Of a stretch of 64,000 nt of DNA, positions 36,601 through 49,299 are shown one piece after another. The notes beneath the pieces are model-generated. The model was not told where the DNA came from. It made no database searches and was given only the letters and a program-made list of their open reading frames with translations. This DNA comes from Baylisascaris procyonis (taxonomy: Eukaryota; Nematoda; Chromadorea; Rhabditida; Ascarididae). Numbering within the stretch: position 1 is the first letter of the stretch; the number at the start of each line of letters is the position of its first letter. The DNA lies in contig JAZARR010000247.1 of assembly GCA_037389465.1 (NCBI GenBank), positions 434,001 to 498,000 of the forward strand. The letters run 5' to 3'. The position numbers were made by a program, and so were the translations under genes.

Positions 36601-37290
36601 TCTAGTAAAGTCGTCATGAGCGTTATAAATAGAAAACTCTTGAATAAATGGGATCAAAAAAAATTTTTTTTTTCTAATTAAATCTACATAAAATTATAAG
36701 AAATTGATTTTCGTAGGACTAAAATTAATTAACCTACTAAATTTATGCAATAATCTACTACACAGTATCATTTTGTGCAAATCGATAGTGCAAAGTGCAT
36801 AAATAGTACAGATAGAAAATTGAACGTCATTCACATAGTATATCTGGAGACAATTATACAATGCTAAGATGATCTCTATAGGAGGCGCAAATTAACTATC
36901 AACAGAAGTTCCTAATCAATTCGCATTCCTTTTAGTGTATATTTTTATACAACGATTCAAATGAATAGAAATTAAAAGACGATAAAAAAAGAAATTCGTG
37001 GAAATTTTCCGATTAATTGATGAAAAAAAACAACACAGCATAAACAACGAAACAGTAAACACAATGGGTTTCTAAATATAACCGCTTATGAACGACTTTA
37101 TAGAATCGAAAATGAATATGAGGATCTTAAATGTAAAGAAAGAAAATTGTTGCAAACGGTTCGCAATTAAGCAAATAAAGAAAAAAAAAAACGAAAATAA
37201 TATGGCATTTAATTATGGAAGAATATTTGAATATATATTTTCTCGAAAAATTATATTCAACCAGCGCATATTTATTCTCATATAGATAAA
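33700..37290. other. AT-rich region without recognisable genes
   Basis: Very AT-rich, with homopolymer runs (for example A16 near 34,990) and short TA runs. I saw no exon with good splice sites and a protein-like frame on either strand. Confidence 0.55.
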
Positions 37291-37297
37291 AATTCCG

Positions 37298-37805
37298 GCA
37301 CTATTGTATAGAACGATGGCACCCTAGCTGCGAACCACGAACGGAGCAAGCTTGTGTCCCATATTGTGTACGCATCACTACCGTATTCTGCACTATGTAA
37401 GCGAATGCTAACGCCCATTACAGGAACTTGAAAACTTGTGAAAGGAACATGCGGTTTTTTCCATCATTCAACTAAGAATGTCAAATAATGTCCCAATGCA
37501 AAATTTCAGCTCACTCGAAAGAGGGGAAGATTGCAGCTCTGCAAAGATTGCCGAGAACGATGGTCCATCCAGTAAGTGCACTTCCCCTCCTTCAAGTGAG
37601 CTGAAATGGGGACATTATTTGTCATTCTGGATTGAATAATAGAAGAAATGGCATCTTTCTATTACAAATTTTCGAGTTTCTGTGAGGGCCGTAATTATCC
37701 GCTTGCAGAGTGCAGAGTACGGTAATGATGCGTACGCAATGTGGGGGCACAAACTCAGCTCCGCTCGCGGTTCGCAACGGGGATGTCATCGTTCTATGCA
37801 AGTGC
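37298..37805. mobile_element. MITE-like inverted-repeat element, copy 1
   Basis: A palindromic element of about 508 bases. The left arm begins GAACGATGGCACCC (37,311) and is mirrored by the right arm ending in CATCGTTCTATGC (37,788-37,800). Internal arms include GTACGCATCACTACCGTA against TACGGTAATGATGCGTACGC. CAAATAATGTCCCAATGC near 37,485 is also mirrored near 37,610. There is no ORF. Copy 2 lies at 40,131. Just downstream of the membrane-protein gene. Confidence 0.85.
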
Positions 37806-38376
37806 TAAAAATCCCTTTATTATTTTTATAATGAGTCACTTTAAATCGATTTGATTGGCTAAATTTAATGCTTGCTGTTTAATACTATTAAGCAGATATT
37901 AAAAGGTTCTCGTTTATTTTTTTATCAGGGGTGAATGAAAAAAAGAAATATAATTTAGTGGAAACTTTTTAGGCAGATAGCATAAAATGATATGTTCCTT
38001 TCTCAGGTGATTAAGAGCTATAAAAACATCAATTTGAAAAGAAAATTACTGAAAACCTCTAAGAATAATCAAATTCACTCATCATGAAGTATAGAGAAGA
38101 ACGAATATGAGGGAGAAATGTTTTTTGTTGGCAATGAAAGAAAAAATCCATAAAGAGCAATTTTCAAATATTAGATAGTATAAAAATATGATTTTTAAGA
38201 ACAATCGAGGAGAAAAATTAGCCGAAAAAAGGAAAATAAAAAACTTTCTCACTTGACTACATTCAAAATTTTAGCTTGAAAATGATAGCAATTACTAATT
38301 TTTAGATGATTTTGTTTTACTTTAATATAATGGCAGATAAGCGTGAAATAAGCGAAAATATTTTTTCTCACATATA

Positions 38377-41300
38377 TCACATTTCAACAGACCCTTTGAG
38401 TAGTTCGGGCACCTTCGATGAAGGTGAGTTTTCGCTCTCACCGCTACTTGGAGGATCGGTCGTTATATGCGGTATCTGATGTTTGACGACGCCACCATCC
38501 TGATCGGCCATTAACCTGTAAATTAATATAATGTCATAAACTTGCATATTTTGCAGTGCATAAATAAGTGAATTCAAGAATACTTGGGTGGCAGGTTTGT
38601 GCCTCCACCTATGAACTCTTTGATATTTTTACCCATCCCACCGATTTTCCAAAAAGATGTTGGGTAATACTGCATCTCCTTGATGGTGATTTACAACTAT
38701 GAATCTTTCTTGTTGCTGATTAGCTCAAATTGTCACCCAAGACTCGGAAGTTCAAGAATTAGAAAATTTAGGAAAGCCGGAAATTTTCAGGAAAAATTGG
38801 TACCCCCACAAAATTTTCGAAATACCTAAGCGTTATTTTTCCGGGTGGTTCATTTCTAAGTATCAATACGCATATGCATTTTTCATAAAATGTTTTCGGT
38901 CCAAGTATGATTTATAGCTATGCCTCATCACCTCAAAGAGTACTGAAGTAAAAAAGAACATTGGGAATGCGGTTTTGGACAACATTGGGGTAACAAGCGC
39001 TAAAATAAAAGAGTTTTGAAGAGTCCATCTTCGCTGCAAATATTATCTTACCAGATATGCCGCATCTCAGTGTACGCTGGTAATCTTTCCTAATTCATGC
39101 GATGCCAAAATAGAGTGGAAAATGAAAGAAACAGAAAGTTGGGAAATTTTTGCAAAAGGATAGGCAATTTCTACCTGCAACGCCGTCATTATGCTCTAGT
39201 ATGCCTTACAACATGAACATTGCATATTTCTCTTCGAGTTGTCTTTAATTTTATTGAGTTCAATGAGCAACAAATAGGCCTAATTTATGAGGGGATATTT
39301 CCAACCACAATATTCGATGGGTTTGCGAATGTCAGTTCTTATATAGGGTACTCAAAAAATATGCCGATATAAAAGTTGATTGATGAAGAAAACAGCTCAA
39401 AACCATCTAAAGTAAAGACGAGAGATGAAGCAAATTTATAATAATCAATTAAAGAGACCTTGCTGTTTGTTGAGCGTGATTCATTCCATGACGCATAAAC
39501 GATGGCGGATTCCTGTGGTGATTGCGACCTGAAATTAATAATTTTTGCAGAATAAAGTGGTGCCAATTTACTTTTTCACAAAAATGAAAAGTTTCCCGAA
39601 CCGTGAGGTCAAAACCAAAAAATGAATATTGCAATATAAGGTTTTTAAACGTTGCAATTTGAGAACGATTATGACTAAATTGTTTTTGCAAATATGAGCT
39701 AAAATATTGCAACTATTGCAATCATCATAATATTCAAGAAATATTGCATCCGTATTTAAGCCTAAAAATTCAAATTTTTTGGTCATAGAGACTTCGTTGA
39801 TACGAAGCAACACTAAATCACATCACTGTTATTTCAGTGAAAAGACCGGAAACGAAGCACAGAAACATAAAGAAAGCGAATAGCATGAATTACTTACCCA
39901 TATAACTAGCTGTGTTACCCTGACCGTCGCTCCTCACTGAAACGAGATCGTCCGTTTGTGTATGAGGTTGATAATCTCTATTTTCCATCTGAAATCAACT
40001 ACACTACAACAGTGTGCATGAAAAATGAACAAAAGATCAAGTGAAACGAACTTGTAAAACCAGATACCAGCTCGGATTTAGCCTATGCCAGATGTTTTCC
40101 TAGGCGGCCATTGATAAAAACTCGCCACCTTTGCAGAGAACGATGGCACCCCGGTTGCGAACCGCGAACGAAGCTATGCTCGCGCTGCACATTGTGTACG
40201 CACCACTACCGTACTCTGCACTCTGTAAGCGAATGCTAACGCCCATCACAGGAACTTGAAAACTTGTGACAGAAACATGCGATTTTTTCCATCATCCAAC
40301 TAAGAATGTCAAATAATGTCCCAATGCAAAATTTCAGCTCAGTCGAAAGAGGGGAAGTGCAGTTGTTGGATGGACCATCGGGCTCAATTGAAGAGAACGA
40401 TGGCGCTTCCAGCAAGTGTTCCTCACGTGCTTCAACTGAGCTGAAAATTTGCGTGGGAACACAATCTGACATTCTGAGTTGAATGTAGAAAAAATTGCAT
40501 ATTTCTGTAAGAAGCTTCCGAGTTTCCGTGGTGGGCGTTAGGATTCCTTTGCACAAAGTGCAGAGTAATGGTAGTGATGCACACGCGCGGGCGGGCACGA
40601 GCTGAACTCCGTTCGCGGTTCGCAGCGAGTGTGCCAACGTTCTCTGCAATTATGCCAAAAACTCATGTCACCTTCTGAGTGCTTTTTAAATTGGCAACGG
40701 TGATAAAACCTCACCTTGTCCCTTACCACCGACCCTAATTAATGAAGTGTCGAGAATGACGGAACGACAATGAAAAAAATGAAAAGAATAAGGGAAGAAG
40801 GAAAGACAAATGATTAAAGAAACAGGCATAATTACTTAGGTGGCAACGAGACAAACTCACTCTAACAAAGAAAACTATTTAACGCAAGCGAAATGTAGGA
40901 ATAAAAAAGTGCTCCATATTCAATACATCGCTTCTAGCAAAAATACTATCGCTTTAACACTCATGTGCGATACCTAAAAGAGTATATTTAAGCATTGTAC
41001 AGGAAATCAAATAAAGAAGTTGAACTGAATGAAATACACTCCATGAAAAAAGTTTTGAGATTTCAATAACGGCTTAAAATAGGTTGATAATCATTTATAT
41101 TAATAAGGAGGAAAAACTGTGAAATATCGCTGATCAACGCTTTCTTTTTGCTAATATACGCATCGAGGCTCGATAACAAATCCTCCCTCAAGATAAGCTT
41201 CATCGAAAAATCGGGAAACCGTCATACGACCGAAGCAAACTTCTTCAAGACTATAGCTCTTTCGAAAAAAAATTAACATACTACTTACCGCCTATATAAT

Positions 41301-44300
41301 ATTTGTAGATAACTGACTTATACTTCCTCTAAATCATTGGAAGATATGATGGATCCTATCATCGATTATATTTCCACTTCAAACCATGGTAAAAAGTGCA
41401 AGACCTTTGGACATGCCGCATTAAAAATTTAGGAAAACGCATAAGTCTGTTGGCTTACAGCCAACATTTCACGATATTTACTGAAAAAAAAAATGTAAGC
41501 CCCGAGCATAACGAATAGCCGCTGAATTTTATACTCTCGTTTAGTGATAGATCTTTGATAAAAAAAAGTTTTATATTTTTAAGAGGTGAAAGTCATTTAT
41601 CATTAACGCTAAATGAAGAAAAACACGCAATATAGCGTGAACTGAATGTTTTCTTAAAGATATCAAACTAAATTGACACGCAATCATCATTAAACTTTTC
41701 GAAATTTCGAAAGTTTTTTCCATCAAAAATCTTCTCCCCTCCAACAGCACAATGTTTCTTATAAATTTACACCTATCTAATATCACTTAAATTCCTCCCA
41801 AACACTTGATACATTGAACCGAAAGACATATAAACAAATACACTTTTACATATGACACACTGCAAGAGATATTGATTTCTCGTTGAAAAGTTCTAATAGA
41901 AACAAATAAAGAAAAACGTTAGAGAGAATTAAAAGAAAATTCTTTATAATGACCTATGATTGAACGGAGTAAAAATTGCTAACGAATAAAAAAAATTGAA
42001 TAATAAAGAACCCATATTTCAATCTATTCAATCATTCAAGCTATAAAAGTGTCGCTTTTTTTTCACTTACAAAAGGGGTAAAATAATGTGGCGCCACCCG
42101 TTTTGAAATGCTTGTGAACTGTTGGGCACTAGAAGAAGGAGGAATACTGCAGCACTAGGCCGACTGGCAGCAAAAATTTGAATGAAAAAGTCGAATTGAC
42201 AAAAGTATATAACGAAGTTTTTGCTATCTAAAGTGATTGAAACTATCCCCTTTAAATTTTTGTGATTATTTCTGCCTAATCACATATAAATGGCTATTAA
42301 AGAGTGTACAATATGTCTATCAAATCTATTCTGAAATTCAAGCTTTAGTGATTTTCAAGTTGGGAACTATAGAATTATCAGACAAATCAATGCCAATAAA
42401 CGTAAGTACGAGTTGATATAATGGCGCGACAATGGCTTCGCATATGCAAGTTATCAAGAATAAGAGTAAAAAATACGATTCAAGCTAAGTAGCTAACTAA
42501 TTCCTCGAATAATTTCACAAAAGAAAGAGATATGGAAAACTTAGGGAAAATGAATAGCAATAAGCCGATGAAAATATGACTGAATGATTATCACAAGAAA
42601 TAAAACGTCGCAACGAGGAAATATTCTCTCATCAGGCATGAATCGTCACTCTATGCTTATTTTTGGGGGCGAAATTAGGAACAATGAATTACAGACGCTT
42701 AGAAGAAAACTATAAATCTATCTGTAATGTTATTATTTAAATTCCCCCTATATTTGTTGATTATTTATGGTACCTAGTTTAAAGTTCCAGCCGGGGAAAA
42801 AAAGAAGCGATGTAGCCAAATTCTTGCCAGAATCAAACAATATGTTAGTCGATCTCTCTCGAGCAACTGTTTAAGACATCTGTTATACTAAGGAATAGCA
42901 TTTATATTGAGAGAGGAGACGCGATGCAGTGATCATATAGCAGATAGAATAGACAGTTCGACGATCGTATGGTGAGAGGAACAGAGAAAGATAACGTGAT
43001 TATGTGACGGCTGACAAAACGAGAAGCTTAGAGATTATGGAGCAGAGGGAGGTCGACATATTTTGCTAGACAACGACACTTCAGTTCCATGTTGTGCCAG
43101 CTAGACCACAGTGATAGATGACTTATGGAAAAAAGCAGAAAAAAAAAACCACACAAATTCAATAAGCGATGAGCAGATAATCGTGAAAAAAAAAAAACGG
43201 ATTTGCTATACAATTGCAAATTTTTATAACGCTATTCTCTAGAAGAAATTATCGAATATAATTTACATTTTATTTTTTTCCCATATTCTTCATTTTGACG
43301 GTTATCGAAATTTTGAATGAGAAATTAGTGGAAAATGATTATCAATTTAGGCTAACAATCGGGACAAAGATCAATAATCGATTGATTAGGATAATGGGAT
43401 AAAAATTTGAATACCCAAAAAAAATTTCTTAATGGAAAATTCGTGATGCAATAAATAAATAAACGAAAATTAATAGATAAAAGCTAACATGCCTGATAAT
43501 CCCAACGACCTCGCCTTGCGGCACCATTATTGTTGACGCCGGCCGGTCGTCGTCGATTTCTTCGTACACAAAAAATGATACCATAGACGATCATCACCAA
43601 ATACCCGGTTATCGTGAGGGCGATAAAACACAATCGCATATCGTTGAGGTAGCGAGCCACATCGTGTAAGTCATCCGCCATGCGAATGAACTTGTACGAT
43701 TCACTGAAAAAAAGGAAAGACACCACTCAAGTTTATTAAATATTTTTTTATAGTTTATTAAATATATTTATGAATACAGCTTATTAGATACATATATAAT
43801 TTATATTTGTAGTTTATTAGAGGAAGACGTTATCTCCATTCTGGAGGTTGTGAGATGAGAAAGGGGAGGAAGAAGCTGGCATAAAAGACCACAGCAGTTT
43901 AAAGCGCCGATTTATTTACAAGTTGCACTACCCGGATCACAGTATACCGTGGCCAATAATTCCGGACATGATTTGATCCTGGATAAGGTCTAGTAGAACT
44001 CACTGTTTTCACAGACGATGAGTTACTCCTTTTACGTCTTTAAGTAACAACACTAGACTTCTTTGGAAGCCCCGATATGATATCAGGTTCGTTCGGCTTG
44101 TCAAGTTATGTTGAAAATCACTGCGCACTATTGCACTTGTTAGATTTAATATGATATGATATTGCACTATTGCACTCGGTTTGATGTTAGATTAAGTGAG
44201 CAACAACTGTTTAATTCTAAAAAAATGCTCTAGGTACCTACCCAATTCAAACCTCGATGTTCAATCTTTTTCATTTAAAAGTTTATAGATCGTAATTCCG

Positions 44301-47300
44301 GTTTTATTTATGCAAATTTTTAGCCGATGACTCACCACTATTACCTTTTTTATTTGTGACTGAGATTTCAGTTATATTAATATATTAATTAAAGTTATAT
44401 TAACTCACTCAATAATTCAACATAATTATCTACAGAAATGATTCAAACGAATAGAGATTAGAGGAAGAGAAGCGAAAACTAGGAAGCAGAACTCTAATAA
44501 ACCCTTCTTGTAAGTAATTTCCCGATCTTATATACTTACAAATTTCTGAAGTCTAAAAACTTATGAATCTTTTTTAAAATACTCCCGCTTCAAGCTTACT
44601 CTCTTAATTCTTAAAATAAATAAACTTGTTTTAAAACATAAAAACTTGGCAAAACATACAAACATATAAATCTGACTGTTTATTTCGCCTTTATAAACTT
44701 TTTTTAACCCGTTCACATTCGATAGAAAATTTACCACTTTAGAATAACCGTCATAAATCTAAAATAACATAAGATGGTGAAAAATAGCAAGAAAAATTCT
44801 TCATAGTATATCAAACGCGATATAATCTTCTAAAGTAATGTAACGTTAATTATGATCGACAGTTAGGTGCATAGCAATATGTTTGTTCATCAGCATATCA
44901 CACTTTAATTTCCTTCAGCTTTAATTTTCTTCAATACAGTGATGAAAATAAAGAGATAATTCAGTGCTAAATGAACTAGGAAGTTGAGAATCATAGAATG
45001 GATTAAGTTAATATAGATAGCGGATACTATCACATAGATTGGTTACAAACTAATGTTTGCATTTTGAGAATAGAAGAGGGCGAAATTTCTGAGAAAGTAA
45101 AAGAAAAAATGAAAATATGAAAATTGCAGAATTGCAGAACGATCAGGAATAGAGCACTTTGAAGGGGGAAAAAGCTCTAAATAGTTTTTTTTTTTTGAAA
45201 ACAGGAAGACTTAGATGCGTAGTGCTATCGAGTAAACAAGACCTTTATGCTTTCATTTAAGAAGCACTATAGGCATCTATTAAGAAGACATAGAAGAAAT
45301 CTCGAATGTGCTTTCGAATATTTTAAAGTTGTCCAATCGTAATTAAATTGTTATTCAAAGATTTTAGTTCTCTTATCAAAAAAAAACAAACAAAAACAAA
45401 CAAACTAGAGGGATTCCACAGAATAAAACCAGCCCAAAAAAATCTTTGTTGTAGATTCGGCACAATCGAAATGGATATGTAGTAGAACCTTTTCTCGAGT
45501 AAATTATTCATAAAGTCGACTGCAAGCGGTGAGAATCGCGCGAACATATCTCTCGAAGAGATAGATGTTTCGGCAAATGAATTTGATGACATTCGTCGCA
45601 TCCGTAAAAATTTAGCGATAACCATATTAAAACACCTTCAGTGCGGCTGTCTCTAACGGAGTTATCGTGTCGACAATTCGACAGTCTCTCACTTTAGTGA
45701 GTGACGTTCCGCTTAGGATAATAGAATAGAGGCGTTATGGGGATGCGATGAATAGCGCATTACAAATGGCATCGTTGTGTTGCAAAAATTATTTCGTTGC
45801 TATAGGCGACGCAAAGGATGAAAGCGCATCCTGTTTCAGCATGAAACATTTCTCATTTGTTCATTTATGAAAATGCAACCAAAGATAGCGACGATAAATT
45901 AGTGAAAGGTTCGAATCGCATATAAACGAATGGGACATTTAGTGCGAATAAAATTTTTGAATAATAAACACCTTCAAAGTAGGTAAAAGAGGCTTCTGTT
46001 TTACCTATCATCATCGACGTTCTCCATTAGGTCGATGATAATAGGATTTTTTTCGTGTGCATTTTCTTTATTTCACTGATCTATTATAATACTACTGAAT
46101 GAAGATATTTGGCTATGATGGTGTATTTCATAACACAAGCTTCTGTGTTATGATATACATTATCACACAGTCACTGAACGAAACTTCAACTTTCTTCTCA
46201 TGCACCTTCGATGAACTAAATCGACTGTGATCCGCAAAAGGATTGAATCAGGAATAAAATTATAAAGATATGATCGCAAAGTGAATCTACAGCTATCATG
46301 CCAAAACGAGCAGAAGAACTACATCCTATAGAAGAATCTTTGGTATGATTTTCGTGGAATTGTGGATCTTCAAAAATACGCTCCTTAATCCCGATAAGGA
46401 GTCAAAGGATGCGTCTAATTCGACTTTCAAGGTAAGCGACTGATTTCTTAGTGGGATCGACACAAAGTTGACTACATCTTAACCAGACAACGAGAGAACT
46501 TTCATGAAAATATTCAAATGGATTGCAGTGACTTTTGACAAATTTCATATATTTATGCAAAAAATTTCATTATGCAAGAATGTGTGAAAATTCAAAATAT
46601 GCATATACCCAGCTAATATGCAAATTTGCATATTCAAATAAAACACTGGTCGATATGAAACACATTTCGTTAAACTAATTCCTTGTCCGCTAAACACTTC
46701 TACCTTTTGGCAGTCCTACATCTGTGGTCTCTGGATGCCTACATTTAAAACGCAAAACAAATTTTCCTTTAAACTTGATTAATCTCGACTTACGAGAGGA
46801 AAGATAAACATTCAATGTATCATGTTGATCTAGAGTGCATTATAGAGGCAACGTTCGACAGTGAAAAATGCTACGAACAGCACCATTTCAAATTTGCAGC
46901 AAAGATTATGACCACAAAAAATAGATAATAATTGAAAGAGAAAGGTCGCTAAAAATTTGAATATTTCATGCGAAAGAGAGGGGCAGAGAACTTCTTCTTC
47001 GTTAACGGTATGATCTGAAGCTAGAATATTCACAAATCTATTTCGATGAGTTCTGGGTATTTCAATTCCTCTCCTCTCCCCCCCCCCCCCCCAAAAAAAA
47101 AAAATTTTCCTTCGCTCCTCTCTTCCGCTCATGTTTAAATATTTCTGATATCTGTGCAAGGTGATTAGCTTGCTTCTATATCAATTCAATAAGTAACCTC
47201 ATGGTCGCTTTGGATTAAAGGATTTATCATAGCCTACCCCCTAATCTGATTGTACTAGCTTAACGCATACTTACAAGAAAATACCATGTGGGACCTGTAA

Positions 47301-49273
47301 AATAATAAAAAGTAATAAATATAGTAAATGATAAATGAAAGCTGCAATATGACTGTCCAAAATTCGATGCAAGAACTGATATTATCGTCTTTATCACTAT
47401 TAGCTTCTGACAACGACCACATGCAAGTGATATCTAAAAGTGCGTAATCTACATAAAAGCACATTTAAAGCTGAAAGCTTCTACGCGTATTGAGCATGTT
47501 TGTTAGCAATAATATAAGCTACCAAATTGTATAATAGCAGGAGCTGGCTGGCAGGAACATAGTGGGTGAAAACATTCTCATAAATATTAGAATTGCGTCA
47601 TAGTCATACACGCGAAAAAAAGCAAAAAAAGCGAACAAAACAACAGCGCTATAATTTTCCATATTTTCAAAATCAAAATTCATTGAAATTCATTCAGAAA
47701 TTATTGTGATATAAATCGTATAGTTTGAGAAATTTTGTTTTCCTGAAAAAAAATCCATAAAATTAGTAAAAAATATAAAACAATCTAAAAAAATTAGTAG
47801 TAAAAATTTTCCGGTAAATAGAATATATTGATTGAATGCCCCTTCAAACGATATTTGTTCTTCCGATTCGGAAGAAAGGATAATTTTCGTTTCACTCCTT
47901 TCTTCTTTTTCGTTCAAATCAAAACTTCTCCTTTTGTCCTCCCTTCTATCCTTCAGAGGATATTTCATTTCCGTTCTTTTCTCTCCCATTCAAAAAATAA
48001 TTCTTTCACAGAATGCCCTTCACATATTGACTATTGAGAAACAATACTTAAAGAATAGGAAAACGCAAAATTATTCGTTCTTCGGAGACGAAATTACTTC
48101 TTTTAATCGTTTTATAACTCGTTTATTTGTTGTAATGGGCAACTAAATTTCAGATTCTAAACAAAACAACAAAATTTTGTAATTTCCTATGTAAATTTTG
48201 AGATATGGTCATCATGTTTAGCAGGTTCCAACCATAAAGCTAAAAATTTTCGCCAACTCTTTTCTTTTTAGAATATCAAATCCAAAGGTAGGGGCCTAAT
48301 ACGGTTGACGGATCGAACAATCAGAGGCTGCAACTGTGCGGAAAAGGAGAAAAATGAGTAGAAAATTGAGAGACCAAATACAAGAACCGATATTCTAGAA
48401 AATATGACTCACTGAAGCACAATCGTGATGAATGTTGAAGAATATTGATTAAGTGCACAAAATGAGCTCTTGATTAGCTTATTGCCAGTCGCCTTTTGAA
48501 ATTTACAATAACTTATACAAAGCTACGCTCACTGCTTTGTATCAACAAAGTTATATTTACTATAAACGTCCACTTATGTTTACTGTAAACTCTGATTTGC
48601 ATAGGTAACAAAGTCACCACTAATAAAAGCTTAAATGCCTCCACTACTGCATAAAAAATGGAGAAAAAATTGATTTTTTCATATACATTTCAAAAAATAC
48701 AATCTCAGACTTCCATATTATTAATTCTTCTGCTATTCTATCACAGTGAGCGAGGTATGTTTCATTTAAAGAAATAGAACTGTAACAGCATCATTATTTA
48801 AGTTTTCTAGAAAGATCACGATTAAATTCCACATGTCAAAAGATATATGAGCAATAATCAATCATTGGGCACATTCAAATGTCGAATATTTCCCCATCGA
48901 ATAGCAAGTAACCATCAGGTACTTCATCTCATGCGAATAAAATGAAATTAATTCAATGAAACATAATCAGTGGTACTTTCCAAGACAATTTTCTTGGATT
49001 TAGAGGAGGAAGGAGTGTAGAAGAGAGAAGAAGCCAGAATCAGAGCTTTAAAACAAGACATATAACCTATGGATGTTCATACAGTGGTACTGATACACTA
49101 TCACTAAATAATCTCATAGAGTGCTCAACGATTCCGATCATCAAAGAGTTCAATGAATCGCTTCTCTATCAAGAAAGGTTTAGAAATGATAAGTTTTTTA
49201 AGTTTTAACAAAAAACTCACCTCTTTAGATTGTTATCCATTTCTTGAGGGATATTGAGAATCCAGAAACCCAT
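38377..49273 (-). CDS. Single-pass membrane protein with long cytoplasmic tail
   Basis: Core exons (complement): 43703-43493, 39988-39898, 39528-39459, 38515-38377; phases agree and acceptors are TTTTCAG, GATTTCAG, AATTTCAG and TTTACAG. A likely 5' exon is 49273-49221 (MGFWILNIPQEMDNNLK, or start at MDNNLK after CCCTCAAG; donor GTGAGT). It joins in phase for 187 residues. One transmembrane helix lies at about residues 41-63 (LCFIALTITGYLVMIVYGII). The preceding segment is RMADDLHDVARYLNDMR and the following one VRRNRRRPAG, so by the positive-inside rule the C-terminus is cytosolic. The tail has NRDYQPHTQTDD, NHHRNPPSFMRHG and ends KGSVEM. The exon at 43.5 kb has no GT donor in the required phase; CAG|GCATGT fits a GC-AG intron. 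Assignment of the 49.2-kb exon and possible extra exons at 45.6 and 42.1 kb are open. Family not recognised. Confidence 0.68.
40131..40649. mobile_element. MITE-like inverted-repeat element, copy 2
   Basis: Starts TTGCAGAGAACGATGGCACC and ends with the mirrored GTGCCAACGTTCTCTGCAA. The same arms as copy 1 are present (CGAACGAAGC, GTACGCACCACTACCGTA, AAATAATGTCCCAATGC). It lies within the intron of the membrane-protein gene between 43.5 and 39.99 kb. A minus-strand frame of 137 codons here is repeat-derived. Confidence 0.85.
42071..42146 (-). CDS. Candidate cassette exon of the membrane-protein gene
   Basis: 76 bases with excellent splice sites: acceptor AGTGCTGCAG, donor TTTT|GTAAGT. Entering in phase 2 it reads IPPSSSAQQFTSISKRVAPH then YFTPF, and leaves in phase 0, correct for the next exon at 39,988. 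The upstream exon at 43.5 kb does not supply phase 2, so inclusion would need another exon or a different donor. Entering in phase 1 it reads FLLLLVPNSSQAF instead. Could be an alternative exon or a chance match. Confidence 0.4.
45489..45711 (-). CDS. Candidate extra exon(s) of the membrane-protein gene
   Basis: Two possible exons. 45711-45636 (acceptor TTATCCTAA-G, donor AAG|GTGTTT) enters in phase 2 and reads GTSLTKVRDCRIVDTITPL then ETAALK, leaving in phase 0. 45551-45489 (acceptor ATCTCTTCGAG, donor AAAAG|GTTCTA) enters and leaves in phase 2 and reads DMFARFSPLAVDFMNNLLEK. The second fits exactly between the 49.2-kb and 43.7-kb exons; the first fits the 49.2-kb exon but not the next. Composition is more protein-like than surrounding AT-rich sequence. 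Neither is proven. Confidence 0.35.
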
Positions 49274-49299
49274 TTATGCGATTCGAATTCGAGAGGAAA

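Noticed and set aside
40236..40649. Minus-strand 137-codon ORF
   Set aside because: It lies entirely inside the inverted-repeat element copy 2.
45905..45918. tRNA B-box-like GGTTCGAATC
   Set aside because: No A box at the right distance and no cloverleaf stems around it.
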